From Cyclobacterium amurskyense (GTDB taxonomy: Bacteria; Bacteroidota; Bacteroidia; Cytophagales; Cyclobacteriaceae): a stretch of DNA of 64,000 bases. Shown in pieces: positions 27,939-36,572 of the stretch (position 1 is the stretch's first letter; each line of letters opens with the position of its first letter). A program made the translations under genes and the position numbers. Under the pieces are notes generated by a model. The model searched no databases. It had not been told where the DNA came from and worked only from the letters and a program-made list of their open reading frames with translations. The stretch covers positions 6,031,001 through 6,095,000 of the forward strand of contig NZ_CP012040.1 of assembly GCF_001050135.1 (NCBI RefSeq), in the 5' to 3' direction.

Positions 27939-28265
27939 ATGAATTGGATCCTTTTAATCATTGCAGGTCTTTTTGAGGTTGCTTTCGCTTCTTGTTTGAG
28001 TATGGCAAAAGCTTCAACCGGTAAGGAAATGTATGGCTGGTATGGAGCCTTTCTTATTTGCCTGACCATAAGTATGGCCTTACTGATCCGCGCTACACAA
28101 AGCTTGCCGATCGGAACAGCTTATGCAGTTTGGACGGGTATTGGGGCTGTAGGGACGGTTTTGGTTGGGATATTTTTCTTTAAAGAACCGGCTCATTTCT
28201 GGCGATTGTTTTTCATTTTCATGCTGATAGGCTCCATAATTGGTTTAAAGGCTGTTTCGCATTAA
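27939..28265 (+). CDS. SMR-family transporter (SugE/Gdx-like)
   Basis: The 108-residue protein has four transmembrane helices and the essential membrane Glu13 of the small multidrug resistance family. Segments such as LPIGTAYAVWTGIGAVGT and FKEP are diagnostic. The N-terminal AGLFEV is closer to SugE/Gdx guanidinium exporters than to EmrE, but subtype prediction from sequence alone is uncertain. No guanidine riboswitch can be recognised in the 27-bp gap upstream. Confidence 0.88.
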   Translation: MNWILLIIAGLFEVAFASCLSMAKASTGKEMYGWYGAFLICLTISMALLIRATQSLPIGTAYAVWTGIGAVGTVLVGIFFFKEPAHFWRLFFIFMLIGSIIGLKAVSH

Positions 28266-28357
28266 ACATTAATTGAAGATTTAAGCACTTTGCCAATTGA
28301 GATAAGCTTCCGACTTTCTAAGTAAGGGACATCCAATAATTTAAAACTAAACTGGCT

Positions 28358-29488
28358 TCAATATTCTGGTTTTTTCCCCCTTTTAGGAAGGGTGAAAAAG
28401 AAAGTACTTCCTTTTCCAGGAGTTGATTTTGCACTGATTGTTCCGCAATGAATTTCTAGAATCCTCTTGCAGGATGCAAGTCCTATTCCTGTTCCGGGAA
28501 TACTACCATGTGGGTTCAACCTTTTCATAAAAGCAAATATTTCATCCGTTGCTGATTGCTTGAATCCCATCCCATTGTCTTTGACATAAACAGTTATTTC
28601 ATCTCCTTTTTCTTCATAATCTACCGAGATTACCGGGTCTGCTTCAGAACGGTATTTTATAGCATTACTAAACAGGTTTTGAAATAATCGTGTCATTTGA
28701 ATATTGTCAGCCACTATTACGGGTAATGCTGGTATATTGAAGGTAACATTGTTTTCTTTCACCTCAACTTTAATCATTTCCAGAGCTAAACCACAGACCT
28801 CATTTAACGAAACCTCTTCAAATTCATTCTCGTTTCCATCTATTTTGGAATAATCGAGCAAATCTTTGATCATAAGTTTCATCCTTTGGGTATTTTCTAA
28901 AATAAGGGAGTAATACATCTTGCCGTCGGTATCAGGGGGCAGATGACCTTCTTTTTCTAATAATCCCACCAAACTGGAAATCGTATTTAAAGGAGCTTGC
29001 AAATCATGCGAAGCAGTATAGGCGAAATGTTCCAGCCCTTCATTTACCTGTCTAAGCCTTTCGACAGTTTGTTCCGCTTGTTTTCTTGCCTTTATCAGCT
29101 CAACCTCGTATTGCTTTCTTTGGGTTATGTTCAATACTGAAAATCTAAAAAAAGGCGCCACACCGGAGCTTTTAAAAATTTGCATACCATTTAATAAGGT
29201 TGGCAATCGCCTTGAATCTTTCCCCTTAAGTTCAATATTGATTTCAGAAATTTCTCGATGAATATGAAGCATGGGCATTATATGTGTTTCGAAGTAAATT
29301 TTCTCTCCCATACCCAACAAATCCTGAAAAGATTTTTGAAGTACAATTTCATTTCTTTCATAACCCAGCCACTTTAGCAATGTACCATTTATGTTGACAA
29401 TTTTTCCATCAGCACCAGTGGTCATATAACCAAAAGGAGCATTTTGGTAAAGGTCTTCAGAATCTTCTGTAAATGCTTGTTCTATCAA
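28358..29488 (-). CDS. PAS-domain sensor histidine kinase, cytoplasmic
   Basis: The 376-residue protein contains one PAS domain (about 10-125), a short coiled coil, a HisKA dimerisation domain with the phospho-acceptor His161 (SHDLQAPLNT) and an HATPase_c domain with N box (NLFSNAIKYRS), G1 (VKDNGMGF) and G2 (GTGIGLASCK). There is no transmembrane helix. The start is most likely a TTG at 29488-29486, because the first ATG (residue 22) would cut into the PAS domain. This TTG overlaps the stop codon of the hydrolase gene upstream by 4 bases (TTGA), so translation is probably coupled. No response regulator is adjacent. Confidence 0.85.
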   Translation of the reverse strand: MIEQAFTEDSEDLYQNAPFGYMTTGADGKIVNINGTLLKWLGYERNEIVLQKSFQDLLGMGEKIYFETHIMPMLHIHREISEINIELKGKDSRRLPTLLNGMQIFKSSGVAPFFRFSVLNITQRKQYEVELIKARKQAEQTVERLRQVNEGLEHFAYTASHDLQAPLNTISSLVGLLEKEGHLPPDTDGKMYYSLILENTQRMKLMIKDLLDYSKIDGNENEFEEVSLNEVCGLALEMIKVEVKENNVTFNIPALPVIVADNIQMTRLFQNLFSNAIKYRSEADPVISVDYEEKGDEITVYVKDNGMGFKQSATDEIFAFMKRLNPHGSIPGTGIGLASCKRILEIHCGTISAKSTPGKGSTFFFTLPKRGKKPEY

Positions 29489-30300
29489 TTTCTGTTGGCT
29501 AAATAGGATTCAATACTTGAAACAACTTGATCAGGGGCAGTCAGGTGAGGACAATGCCCTGAAGCGTTCAATAGCACATAATGACTTTCTTTAATCTGTT
29601 GATTTACAAACTCCCCTACTCTAACTGGGGCAATAACATCGGGATGGCTTTGAAGAATTAAAGTGGGTATAGACACATTTTCTAAATCCGCTCTATTGTC
29701 CCCCATAAAGGTTACCTTGGCAAAATGCTTGGCTATATTAGGATTCATCGAGCAGAAACTATTCTTTAATTCTTCGGCATATTCAGGCAATTCAGGATTG
29801 CCTATAATTATTGGCGTAATAAAACTAGACCACCCTAAATAATTACTATCCAAAGTTTCAATTAATTCATCAATATCCGCTTTGGTAAAGCCTCCAAAAT
29901 AATCATCATCATTGGTGTAGCAGGGTGAAGGACCAATCAAAACCAAATCATCAAATAAATCAGGCCTTGCAGTGGCAGCCAGTATTCCGATAATACAATT
30001 TACAGAATGACCTACAAAAATAACCCTTGAAAGATTAAGTTCAACGATCATTTCAATTAGATCCTGAGCATACCCCTTTAGAGAACTGTATTTTTCAAAA
30101 TCATAAGCGCTTTGATCTGAATTGCCTGAACCTACAAGGTCAAATAAAATAACCTGATAATCCTTTTCGAAAGCAGGTGTTATAAAGCGCCACATGTTCT
30201 GATCACAACCATATCCATGACCAAAAACAATAGGCTGCTTACCGTTACCAATAATTTTCACGTTGTTTTTTACTATCTTATCTTTATTCATAGTATTCAT
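29485..30300 (-). CDS. RsbQ/KAI2-like alpha/beta hydrolase
   Basis: The 271-residue cytoplasmic protein has the signatures of the RsbQ/D14/KAI2 group: oxyanion segment FGHGYGCDQNMW, FDLVGSGNSD, nucleophile elbow VGHSVNC (Ser99), Asp221 in LQSHPDVIAP and His249 in NASGHCPH. In Bacillus subtilis RsbQ works with the PAS-domain phosphatase RsbP in energy-stress signalling; in plants KAI2 and D14 hydrolyse and sense butenolides. Here the gene is fused by overlap to a PAS histidine kinase gene. A role as ligand-processing partner of the PAS sensor is inferred. The initiator is ATG at 30300 or the in-frame ATG three codons later. Confidence 0.88.
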   Translation of the reverse strand: MNTMNKDKIVKNNVKIIGNGKQPIVFGHGYGCDQNMWRFITPAFEKDYQVILFDLVGSGNSDQSAYDFEKYSSLKGYAQDLIEMIVELNLSRVIFVGHSVNCIIGILAATARPDLFDDLVLIGPSPCYTNDDDYFGGFTKADIDELIETLDSNYLGWSSFITPIIIGNPELPEYAEELKNSFCSMNPNIAKHFAKVTFMGDNRADLENVSIPTLILQSHPDVIAPVRVGEFVNQQIKESHYVLLNASGHCPHLTAPDQVVSSIESYLANRN

Positions 30301-30669
30301 TGCATCAATGAAATCATTTCATTTGGCCCCTGATTATAGATGAATTTTATTAGGTGATTTTTGTTAAAACAGATCTACTTTTTGTTCGGGTAATAAGTCA
30401 CAATTTAAGTTTCTCATTAGTATTGTTTTGAAAGATTCTTACCTGAAGCATTTACTCAAATATCCTTTCAGTTTACAATTCTGAAACTTCACAAAAATTT
30501 AAGGTGATAAATCAAGAAATTTGATAGCAAAAATCAAACCATTTTTCCATTTCCCTGCCAGCTTTTGAAACCAAACTCCATTCATGTTGGAGACCCATTT
30601 AGTCCTAAATAATTCACAAACTAAAATTACCTCATGGGAAACACCTCAAAATCAGCTATACTAGTCTTA

Positions 30670-30690
30670 TGTACAGCTCTGATCTGTACA
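30670..30690. promoter_or_regulatory. inverted repeat TGTACAG-N7-CTGTACA
   Basis: A perfect 7-bp inverted repeat with a 7-bp spacer lies between the RsbQ-like gene and the sulfatase locus. The arrangement looks like an operator half-site pair. No protein that binds it is evident. Confidence 0.3.
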
Positions 30691-30703
30691 GGGCAAATAG
30701 AAT

Positions 30704-30750
30704 ACAAAAAAAAACCAGCTTCAAAAAGTTTTACCTTTATGAAACTGGTT
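30704..30750 (-). terminator. intrinsic terminator ending the sulfatase/FAD-oxidoreductase locus
   Basis: Read on the minus strand, AACCAG-x-TTCA pairs with TGAA-x-CTGGTT (30713-30750) and is followed by a run of nine T. It is 35 bp after the stop codon of the 674-aa oxidoreductase, closing the long minus-strand transcription unit. Confidence 0.85.
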
Positions 30751-30784
30751 AAATAAATTTAATTTTTAGACAGCAGTGAAAATA

Positions 30785-32809
30785 TTATTTTTCAGGCACC
30801 CATAGTACTGCATCAGCTACAACTGTGCCATCTGCACCTTCTGTACTAACAATAACAAAAGGATTCGTACCTGCTTCTAAGGTATAAGCGCCTACATTTA
30901 CCCACTCTCCTCTTGTTTGGCCTTCAACTCTAATGTCCGTTTCTTTTACAAAAACCTCATTTTCTGATTTTCCATCAGAAACAATAATTTTGGTCTGACT
31001 TGTTGCATCCTCTGTTCCTGAGAAATAGACATAAATGTCATACTTACCATTTTCTACCACTTTTGGACTAAAACGGACTGTACTAATGGAGTTGCCATTG
31101 CCTGCGTTTTTCAAAAGTGTTGGACCATATCCATGCCTATTTTGAACCTCCCAATCTCCGGTAACAACTACACCTTCATCATCATTGTCCACCAGTAATT
31201 CAGCAGTGCTTCCATTTGCCAATGGATTTGAGTGAAGCTCTCCTTGTAGCTTCTTAATGGATACCTCCTGAACAGCTTGCCCTTCATCCAAGGCCAAACT
31301 TGCAGCCACTGCAGCAGATTGTCCTAAAACCATAAATACCGGCTCCATTCGAATCGAGCCATAAGCAATATGACTTGCAGAAAGTGCCACCGGTACCAAT
31401 AGGTTCTTTGCTTCATTTGCCTTGGGTATAATTGACCTGTAAGCAATAGGATATGGGCCAAAACCACCTATTTCAACATTACCTTCATTCTTCACCATTT
31501 TCTTACCATCCTTCTCTACAACCACACGCTGAATATTGTGAGAATCCATGGTGTAGGCAGCCATTCCAACACCATCCTCTACTACTTCCTCTCCTACACA
31601 ATTGGCTTGAGTCATTACATATTCTCCTATCATTCTCCGTACTTCCCTCACATACAATTGCGGAGTCCAATTTCCATTTTCTACATATTCATCTTTTGGA
31701 TAACCCCATTCCTGAATCGCCTCTTGAAGTTCTTTTGGCACCCTTGGGTCAGTTTTGTAAAAGTAAAGCAGAGATTTCGTGTAAAGCGTGTGTGCATCTA
31801 TGATTTCTTTCCGCTTTTCATAACTTCCTTCTGGATATTCATGGTTCATTCCAATCATATCTGTAGAGAAACCTCCCCTATTGTTTATGTCCGTTTTGTT
31901 ATTTGGCATGCGACTCCAGATAAAATACTGCCCAAGGCTTCTTTTTTCAGGTTGAGCTTCGAAGAGTCTGACCAATAAATCAAACATGGCTGGATCATAA
32001 CCTTCCGGCTTCGTAATTTCTATCCGATTGTCAGGATCATTGGTCAAGCAAATACGGTAATTATAGGCTTGAATTTTATCATCTTCTGTGCCATCTTCCG
32101 CCAAACGCTCCTCACTTATACCCCAAAGCAAACCACTTGAAGGATCTCCTGGAGTTTTGTAAGGATCAACGCCGTCAGGAAACTGGTGGCCATTCATTAA
32201 TTGAACGCCATTATAGGTTTCCCCATATTTTTCATTGGATTCCCTACCGATATCATAACTTACCCCAGACTTTGCCATCAGGTCACCTTCATAGGTAGCG
32301 TCGATAAACATTTTACCTGACACTTCCCTCACCGGTTCTGAAGGGTTATTGGCATTCTCAATAGAAATCTTGGTTATCCATCCATCTTTATTCTCAGCAC
32401 TTTGGATTCTAAACCCATACTGAACAGTGATTCCTGCCCGGTCCAAATACTCTTGAAAGGTAGCTTTAGCTACACTTGGTTCGAATATCCACTGCTCAAA
32501 TTTCCCATAATGATCACCAAGTTTTCGATAGAAATCTCTTGATAAGCCAGTTACGGCAAATTTATTCCCTATATCAGTGTAGCCTAATCCACCAGTAGTC
32601 AAACCACCAAGGTGCATGCTAGGCTCAATCAGAAGTACTGATTTCCCCATACTCTTCGCTGTATAAGCTGCTATTACCCCCGAAGATGTGGCTCCATATA
32701 CGACTACATCATAGGTTTTTTCTTTGGCTTCTTCAGGCCCTGAGCAAGAAAAAATCAGGCTTGATAAAATCAAACAGCCTATTACTAAATAACTTAATTG
32801 TCTTATCAT
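30785..32809 (-). CDS. exported FAD-dependent oxidoreductase lipoprotein with C-terminal golvesin-like domain
   Basis: The 674-residue protein has a lipoprotein signal (acylated Cys22, LIFSC), then an FAD_oxidored domain with GATSSG (39-44) and the LGGLTTGGLGYTDIG block that marks this subgroup. The second family block (AYGSIRMEPVFMVLGQSAA) lies near residues 480-500. Residues from about 550 to the end resemble the golvesin/xanthan-lyase C-terminal domain, ending VADAVLWVPEK; relatives with this tail are sometimes mislabelled as xanthan lyases. It should oxidise or reduce a sugar-like substrate at the membrane surface. It is the last gene of the locus, 9 bp after a sulfatase gene. Confidence 0.85.
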   Translation of the reverse strand: MIRQLSYLVIGCLILSSLIFSCSGPEEAKEKTYDVVVYGATSSGVIAAYTAKSMGKSVLLIEPSMHLGGLTTGGLGYTDIGNKFAVTGLSRDFYRKLGDHYGKFEQWIFEPSVAKATFQEYLDRAGITVQYGFRIQSAENKDGWITKISIENANNPSEPVREVSGKMFIDATYEGDLMAKSGVSYDIGRESNEKYGETYNGVQLMNGHQFPDGVDPYKTPGDPSSGLLWGISEERLAEDGTEDDKIQAYNYRICLTNDPDNRIEITKPEGYDPAMFDLLVRLFEAQPEKRSLGQYFIWSRMPNNKTDINNRGGFSTDMIGMNHEYPEGSYEKRKEIIDAHTLYTKSLLYFYKTDPRVPKELQEAIQEWGYPKDEYVENGNWTPQLYVREVRRMIGEYVMTQANCVGEEVVEDGVGMAAYTMDSHNIQRVVVEKDGKKMVKNEGNVEIGGFGPYPIAYRSIIPKANEAKNLLVPVALSASHIAYGSIRMEPVFMVLGQSAAVAASLALDEGQAVQEVSIKKLQGELHSNPLANGSTAELLVDNDDEGVVVTGDWEVQNRHGYGPTLLKNAGNGNSISTVRFSPKVVENGKYDIYVYFSGTEDATSQTKIIVSDGKSENEVFVKETDIRVEGQTRGEWVNVGAYTLEAGTNPFVIVSTEGADGTVVADAVLWVPEK

Positions 32810-32818
32810 TACTTGTTT

Positions 32819-34579
32819 TCAATTGGTTTTGGTGAATACAATCAATCTTAAATCCATTACCTGATTACCAGGGATCTCAAGCGCTTTCATGGATAAAGTG
32901 GCTTCTCCACTTTCCAGGTTTATTTCACCCAATGATATGGGTTTGAAATCTTTAACATAGGATTCCATGCGCTCTACCCTGTCATTTTCCATCCCCTTGA
33001 GAGGTGGATCATGGGCTATATCCACTTTTCCATCTAGGTAATTCTCTCCTAGCTGAAGTCTAAAGGTGGCGCCAATGTCTATTTTAGGGCATGTATAATA
33101 TAAATCAACCTGGTATTTTCCTGATTCCAATACCTCCACATCCCAAGTGATACTGTCTTCCAAACTTACCCAATTTGTAAAAAAAGAGTCATTGGGGAAC
33201 CGGTTGGATCGTTGAATCTGACCATGAGCCTCACCATCACGGGCGGGCATTTGGGTGTACTTTGCTCCAGGTGCTCCCAGGGTAAATGATCTGATCTTAG
33301 AACTTTTGTCCATTTCTTCAGCCATTTCTCTTTCCCAAGATGCTTTTGATGCTGTTAATTCCGCAGTTAATTCCTTCATTTGATCTTGAATAGGGTTTTG
33401 TTGAAATGGGTCTTTTCCCATGTCAAACAAGGCTCCTTCATGATCCAGAAGAAAATTCTGGGTTCTTAAACTCGTTCTGTTATTCCAATGTCTGTAGATT
33501 ATTCTATCCTCCCACTTGCTGGCTTCATTGAATATAAGTGGCTTTAAACTTTTACCATCGAAGGGCTTTTCCGAATTATGTTCTATCCCTAGCAGCTCCA
33601 TTAAAGTTGGGAACAGGTCAATCGCACTTGATATTTCTTCGACCACTTCACCTCCTGGAATGGTCCTTTTCCATTGTATGAATAATGGACTTCTAACTCC
33701 TCCTTCATCTGTAGAACCCTTTCTGCCTTTCATTCCACCATTCCACCTAAAACTATTCGGACCATTGTCACTAAAATAAATTACAATGGTATTTTCCTCC
33801 AGGTCAAGGGATTTCAACTTGTCCATTATTCTTCCCACATTCCAATCGATGTTTTCACACATGGCAAGTGCTGCCTTTGTAAACTCCTGGTCTTCGTTCT
33901 GCACTAGACTATCAAGCTCCTTCTTAGCAAATGAGTCGTACCAACGATCGGGAACTTGCATGGGTGAATGTGGTGTGTTTAAGGGCAGGTAAACTAGAAA
34001 AGGATGCGCTTGATTTTCCTCAATAAACTGCATGGCTTTTGCTGTCAGGTCATTGGCAAGAAAGCCATCACCTTGAACAGGTTTACCATTGTGTTCCAGC
34101 GGTGGACTAAAATAATCCCCCCAATGTCCGGAACAAAAGCCATAAAACTCATCAAACCCCCTGGCATTGGGATGGTAAGGGTGTTGCATGCCATTGTGCC
34201 ACTTACCAAAAGCGCCTGTTACGTAGCCTGATTTTTTTAGCACTTCGGCAAAGGTTACTTCATCTAGGTCCAATCGTTCTTGCCCGGCCGAAGTCCCACT
34301 TACCCCTCCACGCAAATGGTACCTGCCAGTAAGCATTTCTGCCCTGGTAGGAGAACAGACCGGAGACACATAAAAACGATCAAAACTGACCCCCTCAACA
34401 CCCAACCTATCAATATTTGGTGTCTTCAAATTTGGGTTCCCAGTGAAACTTAAATCACCCCATCCCTGATCATCAGATAAAATGATCAGAATATTAGGCC
34501 TGTCTTGTTCTTTTTCTTCTGACTTACAAGCCATAAAAGTACATATACACAGGAATAATAAGGATTTAGAAAGTTTCAT
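32819..34579 (-). CDS. type I sulfatase, lipoprotein, with C-terminal accessory domain
   Basis: The 586-residue protein has a lipoprotein signal (Cys18, FMAC) and the alkaline-phosphatase fold of S1 sulfatases. The metal-binding ILSDDQGWGD comes first, then the maturation motif CSPTR with catalytic Cys75, which must be converted to formylglycine. GKWHNG and a second metal-site FSDNGPNS follow. From about residue 465 there is a beta-rich domain that could bind carbohydrate. It removes sulfate from a sugar or polysaccharide; the position specificity cannot be read. No formylglycine-generating enzyme is in the window. Confidence 0.9.
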   Translation of the reverse strand: MKLSKSLLFLCICTFMACKSEEKEQDRPNILIILSDDQGWGDLSFTGNPNLKTPNIDRLGVEGVSFDRFYVSPVCSPTRAEMLTGRYHLRGGVSGTSAGQERLDLDEVTFAEVLKKSGYVTGAFGKWHNGMQHPYHPNARGFDEFYGFCSGHWGDYFSPPLEHNGKPVQGDGFLANDLTAKAMQFIEENQAHPFLVYLPLNTPHSPMQVPDRWYDSFAKKELDSLVQNEDQEFTKAALAMCENIDWNVGRIMDKLKSLDLEENTIVIYFSDNGPNSFRWNGGMKGRKGSTDEGGVRSPLFIQWKRTIPGGEVVEEISSAIDLFPTLMELLGIEHNSEKPFDGKSLKPLIFNEASKWEDRIIYRHWNNRTSLRTQNFLLDHEGALFDMGKDPFQQNPIQDQMKELTAELTASKASWEREMAEEMDKSSKIRSFTLGAPGAKYTQMPARDGEAHGQIQRSNRFPNDSFFTNWVSLEDSITWDVEVLESGKYQVDLYYTCPKIDIGATFRLQLGENYLDGKVDIAHDPPLKGMENDRVERMESYVKDFKPISLGEINLESGEATLSMKALEIPGNQVMDLRLIVFTKTN

Positions 34580-34708
34580 AGCCCCAGAATTTATTTAACT
34601 TCAACAATTACATAGCAGTCTAAAGTAGACAAAAGTAAGCAATAGGTACTGCAAACATTATAAAGTTATCGGTACCTTATTGCCTACTATTGAAACACTC
34701 AAATTCAT

Positions 34709-34727
34709 TAAGTCAATACTTGACTTA
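34709..34727. repeat. palindrome TAAGTCA-N5-TGACTTA, part of a duplicated operator-like motif
   Basis: A perfect 7-bp inverted repeat contains GTCAATACTTGAC. The 15-bp string AAGTCAATACTTGAC recurs 54 bp away at 34764-34778, inside the 3' end of the oxidoreductase gene at 34744. Confidence 0.5.
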
Positions 34728-34743
34728 ACACAAAGCTTTATGC

Positions 34744-36426
34744 TTAATTAATTTTATCAGCTAAAGTCAATACTTGACCATCTTCAAGAAGTTTCGTTCT
34801 TAAAGAAGAATAAGGAAGCTCTTGTACACTGATGCCTTCATCCATAGCCATAACAGCTGCTGTGGCCGCAGATTGCCCTAAAATCATAAATACTGGTTCC
34901 ATTCGAATGGAGCCAAAAGCAATATGACTTGCAGAAACTGCCACAGGTACCACTAGATTTTGAATTTCGTCTGCTTTAGGTACCAAAGAACCATAGGAAA
35001 TTTCATAAGGTTGTGGCAATGGAACTCCCACGTCTCCTTCATTTTGGACATGCCCATTCTCATCCACATAACGTTGAATATTATGTGAATCTATGGTATA
35101 GGATCCCATTCCTACTGATTCAGGAGTTGGTCTTTTCTGTAATAACTCATTTTCCGTCATGACATATTTGCCAACCATTCTTCTGGCTTCTCTTACATAA
35201 ATTTGATGCGGCCAGTTACCGTTGTCTGTAAACTCATCCTTGGCCAAGCCCCATTTTTTAAATTCATCCTGGGTTTCTTTGGGTACTCTTGGGTCATTGG
35301 CTACATAATACAGTAGTCCTTTTTGATAGTCCTCATGTTCCTTTATGATTTCTCGCCTTCTTTCGTAACTCGCTTCAGGATAATCATAATTCATCCCAAT
35401 ATTGTCAGAACTAAATGGTCCATGATTATTGGTATCTGTTTTTTTGTTAGGGATCATGTCAAATTTACCGAACCATTGTGTCCATCCTGCATCAAAAATC
35501 CGACCTAGCAATTCATATTGGGTAGAATCATAATTGTCAGGTCTTGGGAAAGGAACCTGATTGTCTGGATTTATAGACATACAGGTTCTAAAGCAATAAG
35601 CCTGAACCTTATTGTCTCCTTCACCTTTAACACCTGGGTCCTCACCACTGATTTTAGGAAGCAAACCTGAGGAAGGGTCACCAGGAATAATATAAGGATC
35701 TATCGGTTGATCTACTGCTTTGAAATGGTGCTTGTGGTGAAAAACACCCGTCTGCACCCCATTCCAATCCTCACCATATACACTTGTTCCTTCTCTTCCT
35801 ACATGGTAACTCACCCCGGCAGCTGCCATCAAATCTCCTTCATAGGTGGCATCTACAAACATTTTACCTTTGAATTCCTTGCCACTCAATGTACGAATAG
35901 CAGTGATTTTTCCGTTTTCAACGGTAACTCCACTTTCTCTGTCCAACCATTCATCTCTAAGGACTTCAATTCCTAATTCCTCAATCCATTCGTCATAGAC
36001 TTCCTCAGCCACGTGAGGTTCAAAAATCCACATGGTTCTAAATTCTCCATCTATAGCAGGAGTGCCCTGACCTTTGTTTCCAAAATCAGATTGAGCTTCC
36101 CATTTCCAGGCACCATCTTCTGTATATTTTTCATATACACGTTGGTAAAATTCACGGGAAAGGCCTCCTATCACCTCTTTTTTTCCTGTATCCGTCCAGC
36201 CTAAACCTCCGGCCGTCAAACCTCCTAAATGCTTGTCTGGAGAAATCATTATTACTGATTTGCCCATTTTCTTTGCTTGGATAGCAGCTGTTACGGCTCC
36301 AGATGTACCTCCATATACAATTACATCTGTTGTTTCTTCCTGCTCAGTTACTGGACCACAGGCCATAAAAACGAAAAGCAAAGAAAGGTTTAACAACACA
36401 ATCTTTAAAATCCCTGTTTTTTTCAT
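34744..36426 (-). CDS. exported FAD-dependent oxidoreductase lipoprotein (second paralogue)
   Basis: The 560-residue protein has a lipoprotein signal (Cys23, FMAC), a Rossmann motif GGTSGA (39-44), the LGGLTAGGLGWTDTGKK block, and the closing block SIRMEPVFMILGQSAATAA. It is clearly homologous over its whole length to the 674-aa and 570-aa proteins of the same locus but lacks a C-terminal accessory domain. It is followed by 164 bp with inverted repeats before the sulfatase gene, so it may have an internal regulatory boundary downstream. Confidence 0.85.
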   Translation of the reverse strand: MKKTGILKIVLLNLSLLFVFMACGPVTEQEETTDVIVYGGTSGAVTAAIQAKKMGKSVIMISPDKHLGGLTAGGLGWTDTGKKEVIGGLSREFYQRVYEKYTEDGAWKWEAQSDFGNKGQGTPAIDGEFRTMWIFEPHVAEEVYDEWIEELGIEVLRDEWLDRESGVTVENGKITAIRTLSGKEFKGKMFVDATYEGDLMAAAGVSYHVGREGTSVYGEDWNGVQTGVFHHKHHFKAVDQPIDPYIIPGDPSSGLLPKISGEDPGVKGEGDNKVQAYCFRTCMSINPDNQVPFPRPDNYDSTQYELLGRIFDAGWTQWFGKFDMIPNKKTDTNNHGPFSSDNIGMNYDYPEASYERRREIIKEHEDYQKGLLYYVANDPRVPKETQDEFKKWGLAKDEFTDNGNWPHQIYVREARRMVGKYVMTENELLQKRPTPESVGMGSYTIDSHNIQRYVDENGHVQNEGDVGVPLPQPYEISYGSLVPKADEIQNLVVPVAVSASHIAFGSIRMEPVFMILGQSAATAAVMAMDEGISVQELPYSSLRTKLLEDGQVLTLADKIN

Positions 36427-36572
36427 TGTTTCAATTAGTTAAATGCTTATTTATTAAATTTTACGTATTATTTTTCTAAAATCTTGAGCTTGATTAATAA
36501 TCTATATAACCATTTTACTTTCAGTTGTAGCATGGATTCCTACTTAAGCCCAAAGATTATTCTCAATTTCCT

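Larger units (their letters stand above)
30301..30784. other. intergenic region between two minus-strand units
   Basis: This 480-bp stretch holds the probable promoter of the hydrolase/kinase pair (left) and the terminator of the sulfatase locus (right). A 7-bp inverted repeat TGTACAG...CTGTACA is at 30670-30690. A 40-codon plus-strand frame at 30634-30756 is discussed under findings. Confidence 0.5.

Noticed and set aside
30785..32809. Calling the 674-aa protein a xanthan lyase
   Set aside because: Only the C-terminal golvesin-like domain resembles that annotation; the catalytic part is an FAD_oxidored flavoprotein.
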